Source: Amblyornis subalaris | Lineage: Eukaryota; Chordata; Aves; Passeriformes; Ptilonorhynchidae | Direction: 5' to 3' | Length of the DNA: 64,000 nt | NCBI GenBank assembly: GCA_018881555.1 | Contig: JACAXG010000002.1 | Span: 25,321,786 to 25,385,785, forward strand | Part shown: piece by piece, positions 1 to 13,525 of the stretch | Layout: each line of letters begins with the position of its first letter | How positions within the stretch are numbered: position 1 is the stretch's first letter | Translations under genes and position numbers: made by a program | Notes under the pieces: model-generated | The model's database searches: none | What the model was told of the DNA's origin: nothing | Seen by the model: the letters and a program-made list of their open reading frames with translations, nothing else

Positions 1-299
1 GCCAAGAGGAGAGACTCAGGCTCTTCTCAGTGGTGTCAAGCAATAGGACAAGAGGCAGAAACTGATGCACAGGCAGTTCCACCTGAACATGAGGAAGAAC
101 TTCTTTACTGTGCAGTGACTGCACCCTGGAACAGGTTACCCAGAGAGGTTGTGGAGTCTCCCTCACTGGAGATACTCAAGAACTGTCTGGACACAATCCT
201 GTGCCATGTGCTCTGGGATGACCTTGCTTGAGCAGGGAGGTTGGACCAGATGATCCACTGTGGTTCCTTCCAACCTTACCCATTCTGTGATTCTGTGAT
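1..299 (+). mobile_element. CR1 LINE, 3' fragment (truncated by window start)
   Basis: The sequence runs through CR1 hallmarks in order: a GGAAGAACTTCTTTACTGTG-like segment, CCCAGAGAGGTTGTGGAGTC, then the GGTTGGACCAGATGATC motif, the CCTTCCAACC motif, and the ATTCTGTGATTCTGTGA terminal octamer repeat ending at 299. CR1 is the dominant non-LTR retrotransposon of birds; 5' truncation is usual. Confidence 0.95.
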
Positions 300-3200
300 A
301 TTTTCACATCTGTAGGCAGATAACAACNGCAAACCAGTAGCATTATTCACTCCTTGCTGGTTTGTCATGCTGCAGAACAAAAGAATTGCAGTGAAATAAT
401 TTAACTGCTGCCTNTTTTATTGTCCATGTACACTTCTAGGGCTTTTTTATTATTGCTCTTTCGCTAATTTGCTTATCTCAATGGCATTCTTTGGCACTGA
501 ATTATCTACATTCCAATGTGCAAATGTATTTCTTTGCTTCAGTAATTGCCCTTTTATATAATGATTGTTCACCACCTTTAAGATAAGAACAAGGACCTGG
601 AAGATGGTTGTTGATTTGAATTTGTGTATATTAAGAAGTGAAATGAGAACTAAGAAAAGGTTTTTAAGTTGTAAAGATGATAGCAACATAGGATTGCCAG
701 GTAAAGGAAAATTGCTGTCATGAAGGCACATCTGAGAATTGTNCATTTTTTTGGTTAGAGACTGACCACATTAGACTGTTGTACTTGCAAACTNTTACAC
801 AACTCTGTGATAAAAAGCAGAGTCCTGTCTGCTGGTTCCTGTGCTTGTTAGGCATACATTATTCAAAATTAGCTGTTCCATNAACAGAAAAATTTGAAAA
901 GTCTGGTTTCTTCTGGGTTTATTTTCTACACTCCTCCATTACAACCTGTCTTCACCTGGTACAACCTATATGAACTTACTTCTCCCTGTTAAACATCTCT
1001 GGTTCTACCCTGTGTTCCCTAAATTCTCACGCAGTGCCTTCTCCTTGTCTCTCTAGCTACACAAGGATCAGCACATGCCCTACCTTTTTCCAAAGCATGT
1101 ATGTTCCAGTTGATCATCTACTAGAGCTGTGATGGTTGCCAGACCAATTTTCAGGAGCTGTCAGGCTGGCTGGCTGCCCACCAGGAAGTGATGACTGTGT
1201 GCTTCACTCTTTATNGCAGCTGAAGCACTCCTACTTCAGTTGCTTTTACCCTGGTACTGATTTTCAAAAATCACATTTGAGTACGGTTACTCTAGGCCAC
1301 CACGCAATGCAGTGTTCTAAGCCTCATTTCTTTAGAATCCCAGAATAAACTGGAGATTTTCATATTTGCATAGGTAAAGTTTTCCCTTCAGTGTCAGATT
1401 TCATTTTTTGAACATTAGCATTAAAGCACAGCAATGGAAATTAGATCATGGAAAGTGAGCCAGCTGTATGTTGGATAACACTGCTAGCAGAGGGTATGAA
1501 AGTGTATAAAGATGAGGAGAGGTACATAGACAAACACAGAACAAATTCCGGAGCTAGGAATAGAAATTAAAAAGAACCAATAGTTTTGACCTGGTATTTC
1601 CTGACTATGAAGACTATTTCTTCAAGCATTAAGTCCAGATATACATGAATCTCCAGCAAAAATTTCCTGAAACTGGAATTTTCTAATCCTTCTGTGGTGC
1701 TGCGTGTGTCACCAGCCTAACAATTGCTAGAGAAGGATATCAAAGAAAAACTGCTAATAAAAATAAATCACATTACTTTACATTTTTTATTAAAGAAAAT
1801 AGATTTTCTTTCTTTTTAAATTTAAAAAGAACTGTGTCATTTATATAACAAGTGAAAAATTACTTAGCAAACTTAACTTTCACTCATCAGNTTGTGCAGA
1901 ATAAAAAAGCCATGGATCTACTTATTTGTTGTAAATAACTGTTGATTAGATTTATTCTGTAAATGGTCTAGCCTAAAATATTTCAGAGGTGTGATGTTTT
2001 GGGTATTTTTTAATATAAAAAAAGGTTGTTTTAACGGGATACTGTCAAATTCTAAGAACTTGTTAAAATAGTTTCAAGTTACTGCACCTCTGCTAAGCTT
2101 AACCATGTGTTTTTATCACTCAGTTTATAATTTCATTTAGGTCATGCAGTTTGGTACCAAAATCTNTCTCCTTACCTGGATAGATGCTAAAACCAGTAAG
2201 GTAAGGAGTTCACTTTCAAAGCCGTTTTCCCATATATAGTTACATTATTATATATATTCCNTATAACTATATCCTTATTATATATTCCATATATAGTTCA
2301 ATATAACTAAATGCAGAAAAGGCTGTCTTATTCAATCTGGTTATGCTGGCAAAGATATGAAGCCTTAGGACACAAAGCACTTCATTTTGCTAAATCTCTC
2401 ATGTTCATACCTGCTTATTTTATTGACAGCCCACCATGCCAGGAAAGGAACATGATCAAGTGAGTAAAGGGATGTGGCATTATTTATTGTGTGTTAGTGT
2501 TTTACATCACATTTAAGTAATATTGTAGGACATGCTCTTCTGTGACCAGGCATTTAATGAATTTGTGCAGGAGTTAACAAAAGTTAAAAATNACCCGGGA
2601 GAAGAACGGCACATCAAGCATATTCATTTTTATAAATCAAATTAAGGCAATTTTATGAAACATATTTCATGTAATGAAAAGGACAAAATGCAGATATTTC
2701 ACTGAATAAGAATACTTTTTTCTCATGAACAGAAAACTAAATTGGACTACACATAATCACTAGAGTGCTGTTCAGAAAGTGCTGTTGAAATGGGGTAGGG
2801 TCACTATATGACTGACCTCTGGATTTGATGCATGCGAGGTATTTTTGAAATGATGCCATATACTTGGGAGCTTCGTGTCAGCCTTGGGTGTTTGAAGAAT
2901 GCTGCCCAAACTCCTATACTAAAGGGCAAGGAATTGCTTGAAAAATGGGTNGTAAAAGCATATATCTTGGAAAGATTTTTGCAAAATAATGGGCTANGAT
3001 TATGTTTTCAAAATAGATTTTAGCCTTATGCACACTCTCCATTTTATTGTGCGTGAGTTCAAAGGTAGTTGAAGTTAGAATTACCTCCCTTTTTTGTATG
3101 AAACNGCACAAAAAAGATGTGTTCACCCACCACATGATCCTGCTGATGCATNGGAAGCTTTATCAGAGGCAGCACATGGTCCTCAATATGTCACTGCCTC

Positions 3201-4994
3201 AGCAGAGAGGCTCTGGATCTCTGCAGGTTTGGCCTAGTCCATCACGAACAGAAGTTTTTGCCTGCTTCCCTTTGGTTGGCCTCTGAACATGTGTCCAAGC
3301 CAGAGAGCCACAGCNTCATCTCAGTACTGCGCCTTGAGCAGCCTCAGGTGTCCATTGATGTGCGTTCNTACGGTGTCTACAAACAAAAGCTGCCCCACGT
3401 GTAAGGCATGGTGAGCCACAAACAGATGNGTTGGAGTGGTTTGAAATGTAAAGGAGTCCCATTCCAACTCACCCTGAATAATCAGGATTTTTCTGGAGGG
3501 TCTTGTAGGAGCCAGGAAGGGTTTTTAGATAGGAGCTGTGTAGCACCAACTGGGGATAAACCAGCATAAGAATCAAGGCCAGCTGAAAATGGTCCAGTAT
3601 TTTTAAAAGGTGAGGACAAAAATTACATAGCACTCCATTTTTTATTCTAAAAATTGTCTTGGTAGACAGTGTTTTTTAGACTGATATGTTCAGATGATAT
3701 CTCTAAAATTATATTTTTAGATAACTGACACAACCCACAAACAGCAATCTTTGTGTGTCACACTTTATCAGTCTAACTAGTTAGAACTAATTGACTTGGA
3801 ACATTACTGCAGGTAGCACAGAGGCTGAGACCAATGTTATATACTTGTAATTCAGTTTTAGCATGTCTGGACATACTGCTTTCAGCAAGAAGGTGACAGC
3901 AGTTTGATGTTGACTCTCTGGAATGCTATCAGACACCAAGCATGCAAATTTCTATCTGAGTGCATTTTTAATATGGACTTTTATTTCATTTTTTAAGATT
4001 TACTAGATTGACCTGAGAGACAATAAGGCAGAAGGCTGACTACTTGCATGGAAACATTCAGTTAAAGAAAGAAATGAAACTTTCACCATAAAACACTAAA
4101 TATTTTCTTCTAGGCATTACAATCTCAAGGTAATGACTTCCATTTGGTATTAAGGCAAAAGAAGAGAGTTTTAAGTATTCAGCAGAAANAAAGAGAATGT
4201 GTTAATAACCAGACTGAGATTGTAGATGATAATTATTTTTTTTCAGTCTCACAAATGCATTTTTTCATTACCTCTCCCTCCCACACCCACAATTTGACAG
4301 ACCACTTACATTTTTGTAAACTAATCTCTCCACTGATCATAAATATCCTCTGTTTTGCTACCAGAGGGCAACATATTTGCTTCCAGTTCTTGGTCACTCA
4401 CATGTCATTTTTCACAAAGATTTTCAGTCCCTTTCTACCTTTCAATTGGAAGTGTCAAATACTTCACACCAGACTGTGGATGTTGGGACAGCATAGACAG
4501 AACAGAGTGGGGAGAGCCACTCTGAGGCAGATTTCTGATCCTTCAGACACTGTAGTGTTTGCCTACGAGCTCACAACAGTCTTCCTGAATCAATAACTGG
4601 TCCTTGGGAGCTTGAGACAGCAGCTGTGCCGGGTCGGACAGAGTCTGGTAACACATGACTTGAGTAGTGTNAGAACTTGTTCAGCACTCTTGGAGACTCT
4701 GCAGGATCTACTGGGGAAGAAGTGGTATTTTTGTGNTTTGTTGGCCTTACAGGCATTTTAAAATGAAATTTCCCAGTAACTTTTGGACAAATGCAAATTT
4801 TCATTAAACACAATATCCTACAGCAAGGGAGGTGCAAAGTTAGCACACATTACCTGAGTCAGTATGATTTTTTTGAATTTGGAATTAATGCTAGAATCAA
4901 TGTGCATTGTATAGGAAGAGACAATGAACTGTCAGCCCCTGCCCACTGCCTCCATGTTGTGAGACTTGTGTGTCCCTGGCCCTATATATCATTA
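300..4994. other. Upstream non-coding sequence, nothing recognised
   Basis: This is AT-rich sequence with isolated Ns. An AT-rich imperfect repeat with several TATATA and TTATAT units lies at about 2230-2310. Open frames are short or lack any family signature. In human the neighbouring upstream gene is RNF217, as I recall, but no RING-type cysteine pattern or RNF217-like coding sequence is visible. Confidence 0.6.
2230..2310. repeat. AT-rich imperfect repeat
   Basis: CATATATAGTT and TTATATATATTCC-type units occur twice each, in partly inverted order, around an N at 2261. Confidence 0.7.
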
Positions 4995-5245
4995 TGTAAA
5001 ATTCTCTCTGTTCTTCCTCAAAATGTCTTTTCCAAGCTAAAGAGCATCCGCCTGTGAGGTGCTCACACAGCAGAAATTCTTCCAATACCTTGACTGCTCT
5101 TATTGCTGTTCTCTGTTCCTTTTCCAGTTCCGTCAGGTCTTTTTTTGAGATGGGTGGTACAGTACAGAACATAGATGAGATACACACATGGTCCTGAATG
5201 TCTGGGAAAATATGGAATTTTATAATGACTTCATATTTTTTCATG
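4995..5245 (-). mobile_element. Old CR1-like LINE fragment
   Basis: Read on the minus strand it follows the CR1 part near the end of ORF2. On the plus strand the recognisable landmarks are TTTTCCAAGCTAAAGAGC, then CTGTTCCTTTTCCAGTTC and TTTTTTTGAGATGGGTGGTA, followed by an ACAGAACATAGA stretch. It is strongly diverged and has no terminal octamers, so it is an old internal fragment; borders are approximate. Confidence 0.7.
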
Positions 5246-6186
5246 TATGATTGGCTTTTTTGAACTGCTAATGAGTAAGGAAGTGAAAGTTCTTTGAAAG
5301 TCCCTCTCAAACACCAAGGTCTTATTCCTAAATCCTAGTTAGTCTGTACTAAACTGAGATCTGGTTGCTTGACAGGCTGAAGAGACTCTAGATGTAGGAG
5401 GTTGTTTCAATTTCTTCTTAACATTTTTCTTCCTTGTGGAAAATAAGACTAGTTCTGACACATTTTTTTTATATTATTTGTTACTCTGTGTTTCCTCAAA
5501 TACAGATTTTTTTTCTTTACATAAAGAAAATTTTAAAGACTTTTTTTTCTTTTCTTTTTATAAGCCCATATATATGCCCTGTCTCCTCANTATTATGATC
5601 TGAAGAATAGTTCTGGAAGATTGTAGCAGTTACTCTTTCTATTTCAGAATATCATCTCCAGCAGTGAAGAGCCCTCTTGATTATTGCTTCCAAAAGAGTT
5701 GGAAGAAACTATGCACCAGGCAGAAGCTAAATATTCTGGCAAGAGAAACGAATCTTCCTTTTAAATACCATTAAGTGAAATGCTAATATATGCCCAGCTG
5801 GGAAAGGGTTTGGGTCCTTCCCAGGCCTTTTTCACAGTTCTGGTATTCTTCTATATTCAACCAGTTTTCAAACCCCACTTGTTAAATAACTCAAAATGTT
5901 GCACTTTCACCTATCCACCGATTTCTTATGCACCTTGAGAACTAAAAGGGCGGATTTTTTTTCCAGAAGGAAAATTCCTTGCTTGTCATTTTCTCCACCC
6001 ACACTAGGAAGTTAACTCATCAGAAAAAAATCCAGCCTGTTTGTTGACATTGTGGACATCTATGTATAGCCAAACTTTAGACTGAGTGATTTGTTTTGCT
6101 TTGATGGTTATGTAAAAGAGTAAAATAATGAAATAGTGTATTTCTTATATGCAGATTATTTTTCCCTCTAGTTTGTATATAAATAT

Positions 6187-6200
6187 ATACACACACACAC
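6187..6200. repeat. (AC)n short microsatellite
   Basis: A short run of AC units follows TATATA and is ended by an N at 6201. Confidence 0.85.
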
Positions 6201-6831
6201 NTGCATTATTACAATTTGCAGTATTAGTTATTAAAGTATATGTTAGTATGTACAGTTTAGATATGTATGTATATAGTTTGAATCCTGTTAAGTATTAGCA
6301 ATTTTTTAGTCATGTTCATCTGATTGCAATAGGCTCATACATTAATTCTCACACACATGTTTAAGCAGCAGCACTGGCAGCAATGCTGTATTGAACTGTA
6401 TGTGCAACTATGGTGAGGCAATGTATGCAATAAATCCTTCCCACCACAGGTGACCCAAGATTAGGACAGCTCTTTTTATTAGCTGAGAATGGAAGTTTCC
6501 ATGTCAGGGTGTATCAGAAGTGCTAGCCTGAAACCAGGATCCTGTCCCAGCTAAACAGGTTGGTGCTAAAAGGGAGAATTGGACAGAAGAGGAGTAACAG
6601 TTGAGGTCTTCCACAGAGCAGTTAGCAAAGTTCTTTCAATAGAATAGCATAAATTGAACTTTTCATTACTACATGCTGTTTTCAGCACAGCAGATGAAAA
6701 ACTGGAACTGAGCAGCTGGAAGCAAGAACTGTTTTCCAGGAAAAACCTGCCTCGAAAAGTGCTTTGTGAGCATGTTGGAGTTGGGGAGGCAGCCATGTGA
6801 TTTCACAATTTGATTGTAATTGTGCTCTAAC

Positions 6832-7080
6832 TGTTGCCTTATGTTTGAAAAGCAGAGGCTGAGGCCGGATAAGAGGGTAAGAAAAAGTAAAAATTTATTT
6901 TTGAGGTACAGAGGAAGCAAAACCTGTCCCGGGGTACCCCCGGGATCAGCCATGCACGTGGGAGGGGGCCAAATCCNTGCAGCGGCACAAGCAAGTGTAA
7001 GTTGTACAAAACTTAAAAAGGGAAAAAAGGGAAAAAAAGGTGTGTGTCCACACGCTCAAGCTTCTACTATTATAGGGTTT
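6832..7080 (-). mobile_element. Possible LTR fragment
   Basis: On the minus strand a stretch with CTCTGTACCTCAAAAATAAA, followed by a TTTTTACTTTTTCTTACCC-like run and an end GGCAACA, resembles the R/U5 end of avian endogenous-retroviral LTRs. The GC-rich part with CCCGGGGGTACCCCGGGA stands out from the AT-rich surroundings. The other end and a target duplication were not found. Confidence 0.33.
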
Positions 7081-9943
7081 CAGTGAATTAGCATAGTTTT
7101 GAAATATTCTCCAATGAAAAGCAGAACTTGATGAGACTATTCCTTGTGGCAGATTTCTGTTGGGAGTCTCTGCTTAGTTCAGTAACTTTGTTTTTCGGTC
7201 GTCATAAAGCAATATCATGTCCAACTCTGGAGTGCTTAAGGACGATAACTACTTCTTTTTTGTCTAGAACAGAGTGCATTATTATCTTATGAATTTCAGT
7301 AGAAAGTTACAGGAATTCTATTATTCTAACATTACATTCTAATATATATAAAGCTAGAAAAGCAAAAATATCCCCTGGCATCATAACAGGCTTGTGTATT
7401 CAAGCTTTTGTGTTGGAGCACTGGCTGAGGACAGGTGCTGTTCAATATGATTCAATTAGACTTTTGTGATTCAGTTTAAAAATACAAAAGTAGCAGATAG
7501 ATGCCTTCCATAATAGTAATGAGATTATTATGCAAACATGTTTTGCAAATACTCCAAAAATTGTTTCAGTTATTGGCATTCTTGAACATGTTTTCTGACA
7601 CCAACATCACACTCTGATCAGAAGTTAACCGGGAGATCAGAAATTAATCAGGAGTAAAGGTGATTGCAGACCCATGGCTGAGACACTTCTACCATAGCAC
7701 AGATGACAGAAAGGGTAGTTAAATCCTTTTCCCCAACTGCAATAAGTCACAAGGCATCTTTCATAGGACTGGTAGTTAATTTCCCAAGTGCACGGAATGG
7801 TGCATACTCAACACCTCAGCTTGCACCTCAGTGTAACTCTTGCAGCTGGGCGGCTTCCTAACATCTTCAAGGTGTCCTCGAGACCGGTGCCTTCTGCAGT
7901 TTCCCTTCTTACATTTTTTCTTTCTGCATTTAGCATAACTTTCAGTTTTCCTTTGCAAATCTGCCTTGGTGCATGATTTTCTTCCTCTTCCGTACTCTCA
8001 GAAGGTACCCAGAGACTTTGTTAAGCATATAACCCACAAACTCCTTGTGGGCTGTAAAGGAGACCTCCACAGAATGCTCACTGCAGCTCTTGTAAGAGCT
8101 TTTAGGGTAATGAGTAATCAAGAGAAGTTTGTAAATGTACAGCATGTTGTTCATGTCCATCCTAGAGCAGAGCAAGCCAGTGCAGACCTTTCCTCTCAGC
8201 CCTAGAAACCAGTATGTGCAAAAGGTTGGGGGTAGCAGCACCTGGGCAGTCTCCTTCCTGTAGCTTCTCNCAAGTCAACAGCAAAATGCCAGCTTTCCTG
8301 TAGTTTCTGCCTCCAGCCTCCTTAACATACAAGTGCCTTCTCTCACCCCATCCTTGCTGTCTTTCACTGCACCCAAGTCCTAAGGACCAAGCGCAGATCC
8401 CCACCCACATCCTTTCTAATTATTGTTCCTCTTCTGATGCTGAATTGCTGCTAAGCCCTAGCATTGCTCACTGTCCTAAATACCAAATCAATCCTACCTA
8501 AATTCTCTGTGCTAACCAAAGCTAAGAGCCCCCTGAAGATTCTTGTACTTGTGCTCGCCAGACTCTGCTCGTGGTGATGCGAAGCCAAGGACTATGAGTC
8601 AGTCGCGTTTCACTGCGGAGTCAACCTGCTCAGCTCAGCTAATTTTATCCTGGACTCAAATATAAATTGAGAGNGTTGCAAATGGTAAGGACATGATGCT
8701 GATTTTGGAAAGGAGATGACTGTGGAGTAGACACACTGTCAGGGAAGTGTATGGGCAAAAGGAGCACATTGGAGACCTGAACATGCCTAGTTGCCCTCAC
8801 CTAGAGGGTGTAAACACCAGGTGGCTGGACATCTGAGAGGGAGAGGCCAGAGGAATCACTGGAAGATTGTGCTGATATATAAGATACACATACATATATA
8901 AAGAAGATACACACATTTAAAACAGTTTTCAGTGCCAAAGTTACAGCAAGTGAATGGTAATGCCTAATCTTCAAATATCCCTGATACACAACAATAAATG
9001 TGTGTTTCCTATGAAAATGAAATACAATTCAAGCTTCAACTGTATTTCAAAAGGTGACCTTGTTTTAGTGTTTTTAGCTTTGATTGTGTAAAACATTTGG
9101 CACCATCAAGTGGTAAAACAGTGCACTGCTCCTTCACAGCAGTCTCGGTAATAAAGAAAAGGGAACAATGGTGTAGTTGTGTATTAGAAAGAAGCCTAAA
9201 GAAACTTTGAAATAAATTTTACCAAGGTTATTTGAAAATGTTTCCGAGGTTTTTGCAGGAAAACTAATGGGTTAAACATTTTTGTTTCCAGCAAATCTAA
9301 CTTGGATAAGTCATTGTTTCAGCTTGAATATATAATGGTAATCAGTATTTTTCAGTCTAAAGTACTGAAGTTCAGTCTATTTACATGTGATCAACATGGA
9401 AATAATGTTCATTTTGAGATAAAAGGTAGTATGGACTTTTCTGTTATTCTCCTTGGTGATGTCTCAAAATACTAGTTTTATAAAATGGGAGCAGAACTAC
9501 TAACTTGCATTGTTACGAGGCCTGCTTAACTTTTCCTTGCTGGCCATTGAATAGGCTTGAATGGGGCCAGCCAGTGGTAAAGGCAGTCTGCAAAACAGAC
9601 AGCTGTAGGCAGATAAAAGAAGTAGAAATTAAAGACAGAATTTAAAGGAGCACAATTAATTTGGTTCTAAAATAATAACAGCAACAAAGTCCTTTGGTAG
9701 GGCAAACCCAATTCTGAAATCTGAAGAGATTTTAAATTATGCAGTAATCATGCATCATTTCAATTAGTACCAGCCTTGGTACCAACAACACTTAATATAT
9801 GCATAACTTGATTAAAGAAATAATAGACCTACCTNTGGGGTAAAATGATCTATAATTATTCTGGTTGATTGTTACATAAATGTTTTTAATTTTGCCAGTC
9901 TGTGCTTATCAAATAAAATATTTTAAAAAGGCCACCTTCTTCT

Positions 9944-10000
9944 AAAAAAAAACCCAAACCAAACCAAACAAAACCACCAACAAATGAACAACCAACCAAA
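9944..10000. repeat. A/C-rich low-complexity run
   Basis: An A run is followed by CCCAAACCAAACCAAAC-like units and CAACCAACC, with no G in most of it. Confidence 0.85.
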
Positions 10001-10696
10001 TACCTACTTTTTCATTACTTAAAAATTAATTTTAATGAGAAGCAGACTCCAGTGGATGAGATCACATAACTGAAGAGAAAGAAGAGACAGGCAGATGAGC
10101 TGATTCTCTGAGAAGGAAAAGCAGATAATTTGTGCCAGGCAGCAATTACAAGGGCAGCAAACCAACCTGAATAACAGTGAACAGAAAATCCTTGTGTTAC
10201 AGTCAAAGGTATTTTTCCTGATATCAGTGAATAACACAAAGCATTTATTTGGATTGAATCCTCATGTTTATCTGAGGAGAAATATCTGATGCAGAAAATA
10301 TTTCTCCCTTTTGCTATGGATACAGAAGATGGAATTCAGCTTATCAGAAAAGGAAATTATTAATGTTAGTTTAAATTCATTTCTTTTAATCTACTCCTCA
10401 GATACCTAAGCACAATATTTTAGTAACAGGTAAAGACTTCATTCTCTACTGTTCGTTTGAAATCAGTGTTAAGTAAGCCTAGCATTCTCATAATGGGAAG
10501 CGGAAAGCATTTGCAGACTGTAGCAGGCTCCTTGAAGGTCAGGATGCCCAGCATCTTCCTGCATCCATAGTTTGTAACATTATGGTTTTCATATATGTCT
10601 TGGACTTCCAAAAAGGGGCAGGGAAATTTGAAAGCTATTTCNTGAGATCTTGACCAAATTTTAGGAAGTTACATGCAGAAAAAAATCCTCCATGTT

Positions 10697-10740
10697 GTCT
10701 TTTTTCTTTTTCTTTCTTGTTTCTTTTTCTTTTTTTTTTA
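10697..10740. repeat. T-rich low-complexity run
   Basis: T runs with interspersed C and a single G (TTTTCTTTTTCTTTCTTG) end in TTTTTTTTTAG. Confidence 0.85.
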
Positions 10741-13164
10741 GTACTGGATGCACTTGATTGTAGTAGCTTGTCCAGCTTCAGGAAATAATGTGCTCCAAGC
10801 GAAATGGGACAGTGATTCCAGCAGTACAGAGCGGTGTGCAAAACCCTCTCACAGTTTTCCCCAGTGTTAGCTGCTAGAATCCGTGCAGAGAAATGTACGG
10901 TACTTAATAAAATGCCACTCCTTCATGATTAATCAAGACCAAAATACCTATGGGTGCTTGTGTTAAAGTATCACAGAATTGAAAAAGACAGACATTTATC
11001 GGGGAACACTGGGGGAAGAGACAAGGGAGATGCACTGAGTTTTATGAAGCCTGCAACAATTCTTTAGTATAATTCCCTTGTACAGGCCTCAGCCACTACT
11101 CGTAAGGGAGTGACTGATAGCAGCACTCTGCTGCCATCCTCCCAGACCCCGCGCTTGGCGGGGAAGAGGAGGGGTTGCTGCAGGCTTTGTTGTCNGCAGG
11201 GAAGACGAGCGGGGGAATGGCAGCGCTGCTCTGCCGNCAGCGGTGCGTCAGCTCCACCCGAACTCCAGCCGGCTCCCAGAAAGGAGCCATGCATCCCCAC
11301 GCTGGCACAGCCCTGAATCCAAGCTAATGCAGTTTGCTTCCAGCTCAGCTTTTTGGCTGGGGCTCAGTCAGGGCTGGCTCCTGTCCCTGTGAGCTGGAGC
11401 ACAGACGGGCTGCNCTGAAAACTGCTTTTAATGTAAGCCTCGGGAAGCTTTTGTAGGCATAGTCTGAGTAACAGGATGTTTCATTTCACACCTTCGGGAA
11501 GAGTCTGCTCTATAGATCACACATCCTTCAGCTTAGTCTTCATCTTGACTCTCCCTGAATTTAGAATTTGCCAAACAAAAAGAGCATGCAGGGATGCCAC
11601 TTCTTCACACAGATAAAGCCATGAAAGTCAAATTTGCTTTAAAAAAACCTGCAAAGTACACAGACATATAAACCAAGAATATGCAGTCTGTGATTTAATT
11701 GCATTTATAAATTAGGTAAAAAATAAGGAACTACTCAAGACTTGATCTGTTTCCAACCACTCATTATTAAGCAAAAGATGAAATCTGAATGTGTGGCAGA
11801 TTTTCAATAAACAAGCTACTCCTTATCCCAGAGTACTGGCATCCCAAATTAGTGGTATGGTTTACAGGCAAGCTGTCAGTTAAGCAAAATTTGAATCCTC
11901 ATGTTGATGTTGTTTTGCTTTTTTATGTATATATCATTACTAAGCTAAAGCAAAGTGCAGAACAACAAACAGCTGTAGACCAGCCACTTTCTAAAAAGAG
12001 GAGAGAGATTCTGAAATTGCAAATGGCTGTACCTGACATGGAGAAGGAAATGTTTTTTAAAGTACTGATAGCACAAAAGCAGATAACATCCAATATCAAG
12101 TGATTTGGCTTATGATAGTCGGCATTTTGAAGTCACAAGACTCGATTTTAGATGCATTCTATTTTGGGGAATCAGTTGTGTTCTTAGGGAGGTTGAAGTC
12201 ACTCTAACTGGGCGTCCAGTTCTCTGAATACACGCTGCTCATTGTGANGGATTGCTGACAGTTCTTCCTTATTCATTTTTTTTTAAACAGAAAAAATAAT
12301 GAAACTTTATTTTGAAAAGGCATCCTTTCCTACTACGAACTCCTTTTAAAGAAATCTTGGGGTTTTTTCCAGTTTTTTAGAAGGATCCATCTCAAGAGTT
12401 TTGCATAAATTGGAAAATTTTTAAAAATCTAATCTTTCAGTGAAGTGTGATTCATATCTCTATATCATGATGCTAAATGAATACCTATGTAAGGACATTA
12501 CAATAGAGTACATATATAATCTGTTTCTTTCTGCTGTTGAAAGCTATTTGTTAAAGAGTTACATTTTTCTTTTGGTGATACAGATAATAAATAGGCAGGA
12601 ATGTTGTCAAGTTGGTTCAGCCACTCCCAGTCACGTGGCAGGATGCACTTCCACTTCAGTCTAGAGATGTAGGATTTAAGCCTCAGAAATGGACATTANG
12701 TCNAGCAATGCAGCCATAATTCCATGTTCTAGGCCTTCCATCAGTATNAATAGCACTTCAAAGAAGGATCTCCTTTGAGAAGTTGAATTAAATGTTTTTC
12801 AGCAACAGCTTTTGTACCAGCTTCCCAATGCACAAATACAGAGATGAATGCTTTCTAAAGCATAGAAATCCAATAAAGACATCCACTTCTGAGCTACATG
12901 TGAAACATAAATTCTATCCTTGCTCTTAGGATGGCTTCTTACCTTTTGGATGTAAAGAAAACTTTCTAAGAAGACAGAAGAAACCACATCAGTTCTGCTA
13001 ACTTAAAACTAAATTGCTTTGGACCTATCATGATTATTTTACCTGTATCGAAGATTGATTTTGACCCACTAAAAATTGAGTTGTCATAATATAGATTCAA
13101 CAAGTCAACTTTCTTAATATAGAATCATTTTGCAGTATTTGCCCAAACTGAACGTTTATTGTAC

Positions 13165-13525
13165 AGTGAGGTTGGCACATAGATAGGTCAATGGACAGAA
13201 AGGTGGACTGAAAACTGAATGACAGGGTTCAAAGAGCTGTGATCAGCAGCACAAGCCCAGCTGGAGGCCANTTACAGGTGTACAGGGGTGCACTGGGCCA
13301 CATGAGGCAGAGTGGTGCCAGCAGGGCAAGAGGGTTGATCATTCCCTATGCTCAGCATTGTGAGGTCATGCTTGGAGTGCTGGGTCCAGTTCTGGGCAAA
13401 CATGGACATACTGGGACAAGTCCAGCACTGGACCATGAAGGTGATTGAGAGATTGTTATTTGAGCAAAGGCTGAGAAGGTTGGGACTGTTCAGCTTGGAG
13501 GCTCAAGAGGGATCTCGTCACTGGG
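13165..13525 (+). mobile_element. CR1 LINE fragment with internal deletions
   Basis: Recognisable CR1 ORF2-end segments include AGCCCAGCTGGAGGCC, CTTGGAGTGCTGGGTCCAGT, TTCTGGGCAAACATGGACAT and AGGCTGAGAAGGTTGGGACT followed by TGTTCAGCTTGGAGGC. Pieces of the normal CR1 order are missing between them, so the copy is deleted and inactive. The 3' UTR and octamers are absent. Confidence 0.85.

Larger units (their letters stand above)
5246..13164. other. Upstream non-coding sequence with minor repeats
   Basis: This is mostly AT-rich unannotated sequence. It contains an AC run (6187-6200), a possible LTR fragment (6832-7080), a GGGAAAA-rich stretch near 7015-7040, an A/C-rich run (9944-10000) and a T-rich run (10697-10740). 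A GC-richer patch at about 11.1-11.4 kb and a stretch with basic, cysteine-containing minus-strand frames at 7776-8241 are not identified. Confidence 0.5.

Noticed and set aside
4144..4596. 150-codon frame upstream of the gene
   Set aside because: It has no start context, family motif or neighbouring exon signals; a frame of this size is expected by chance in 64 kb.
11789..12103. 104-codon plus-strand frame with a basic, Gln-rich end
   Set aside because: It has no family signature and no splice or promoter context.
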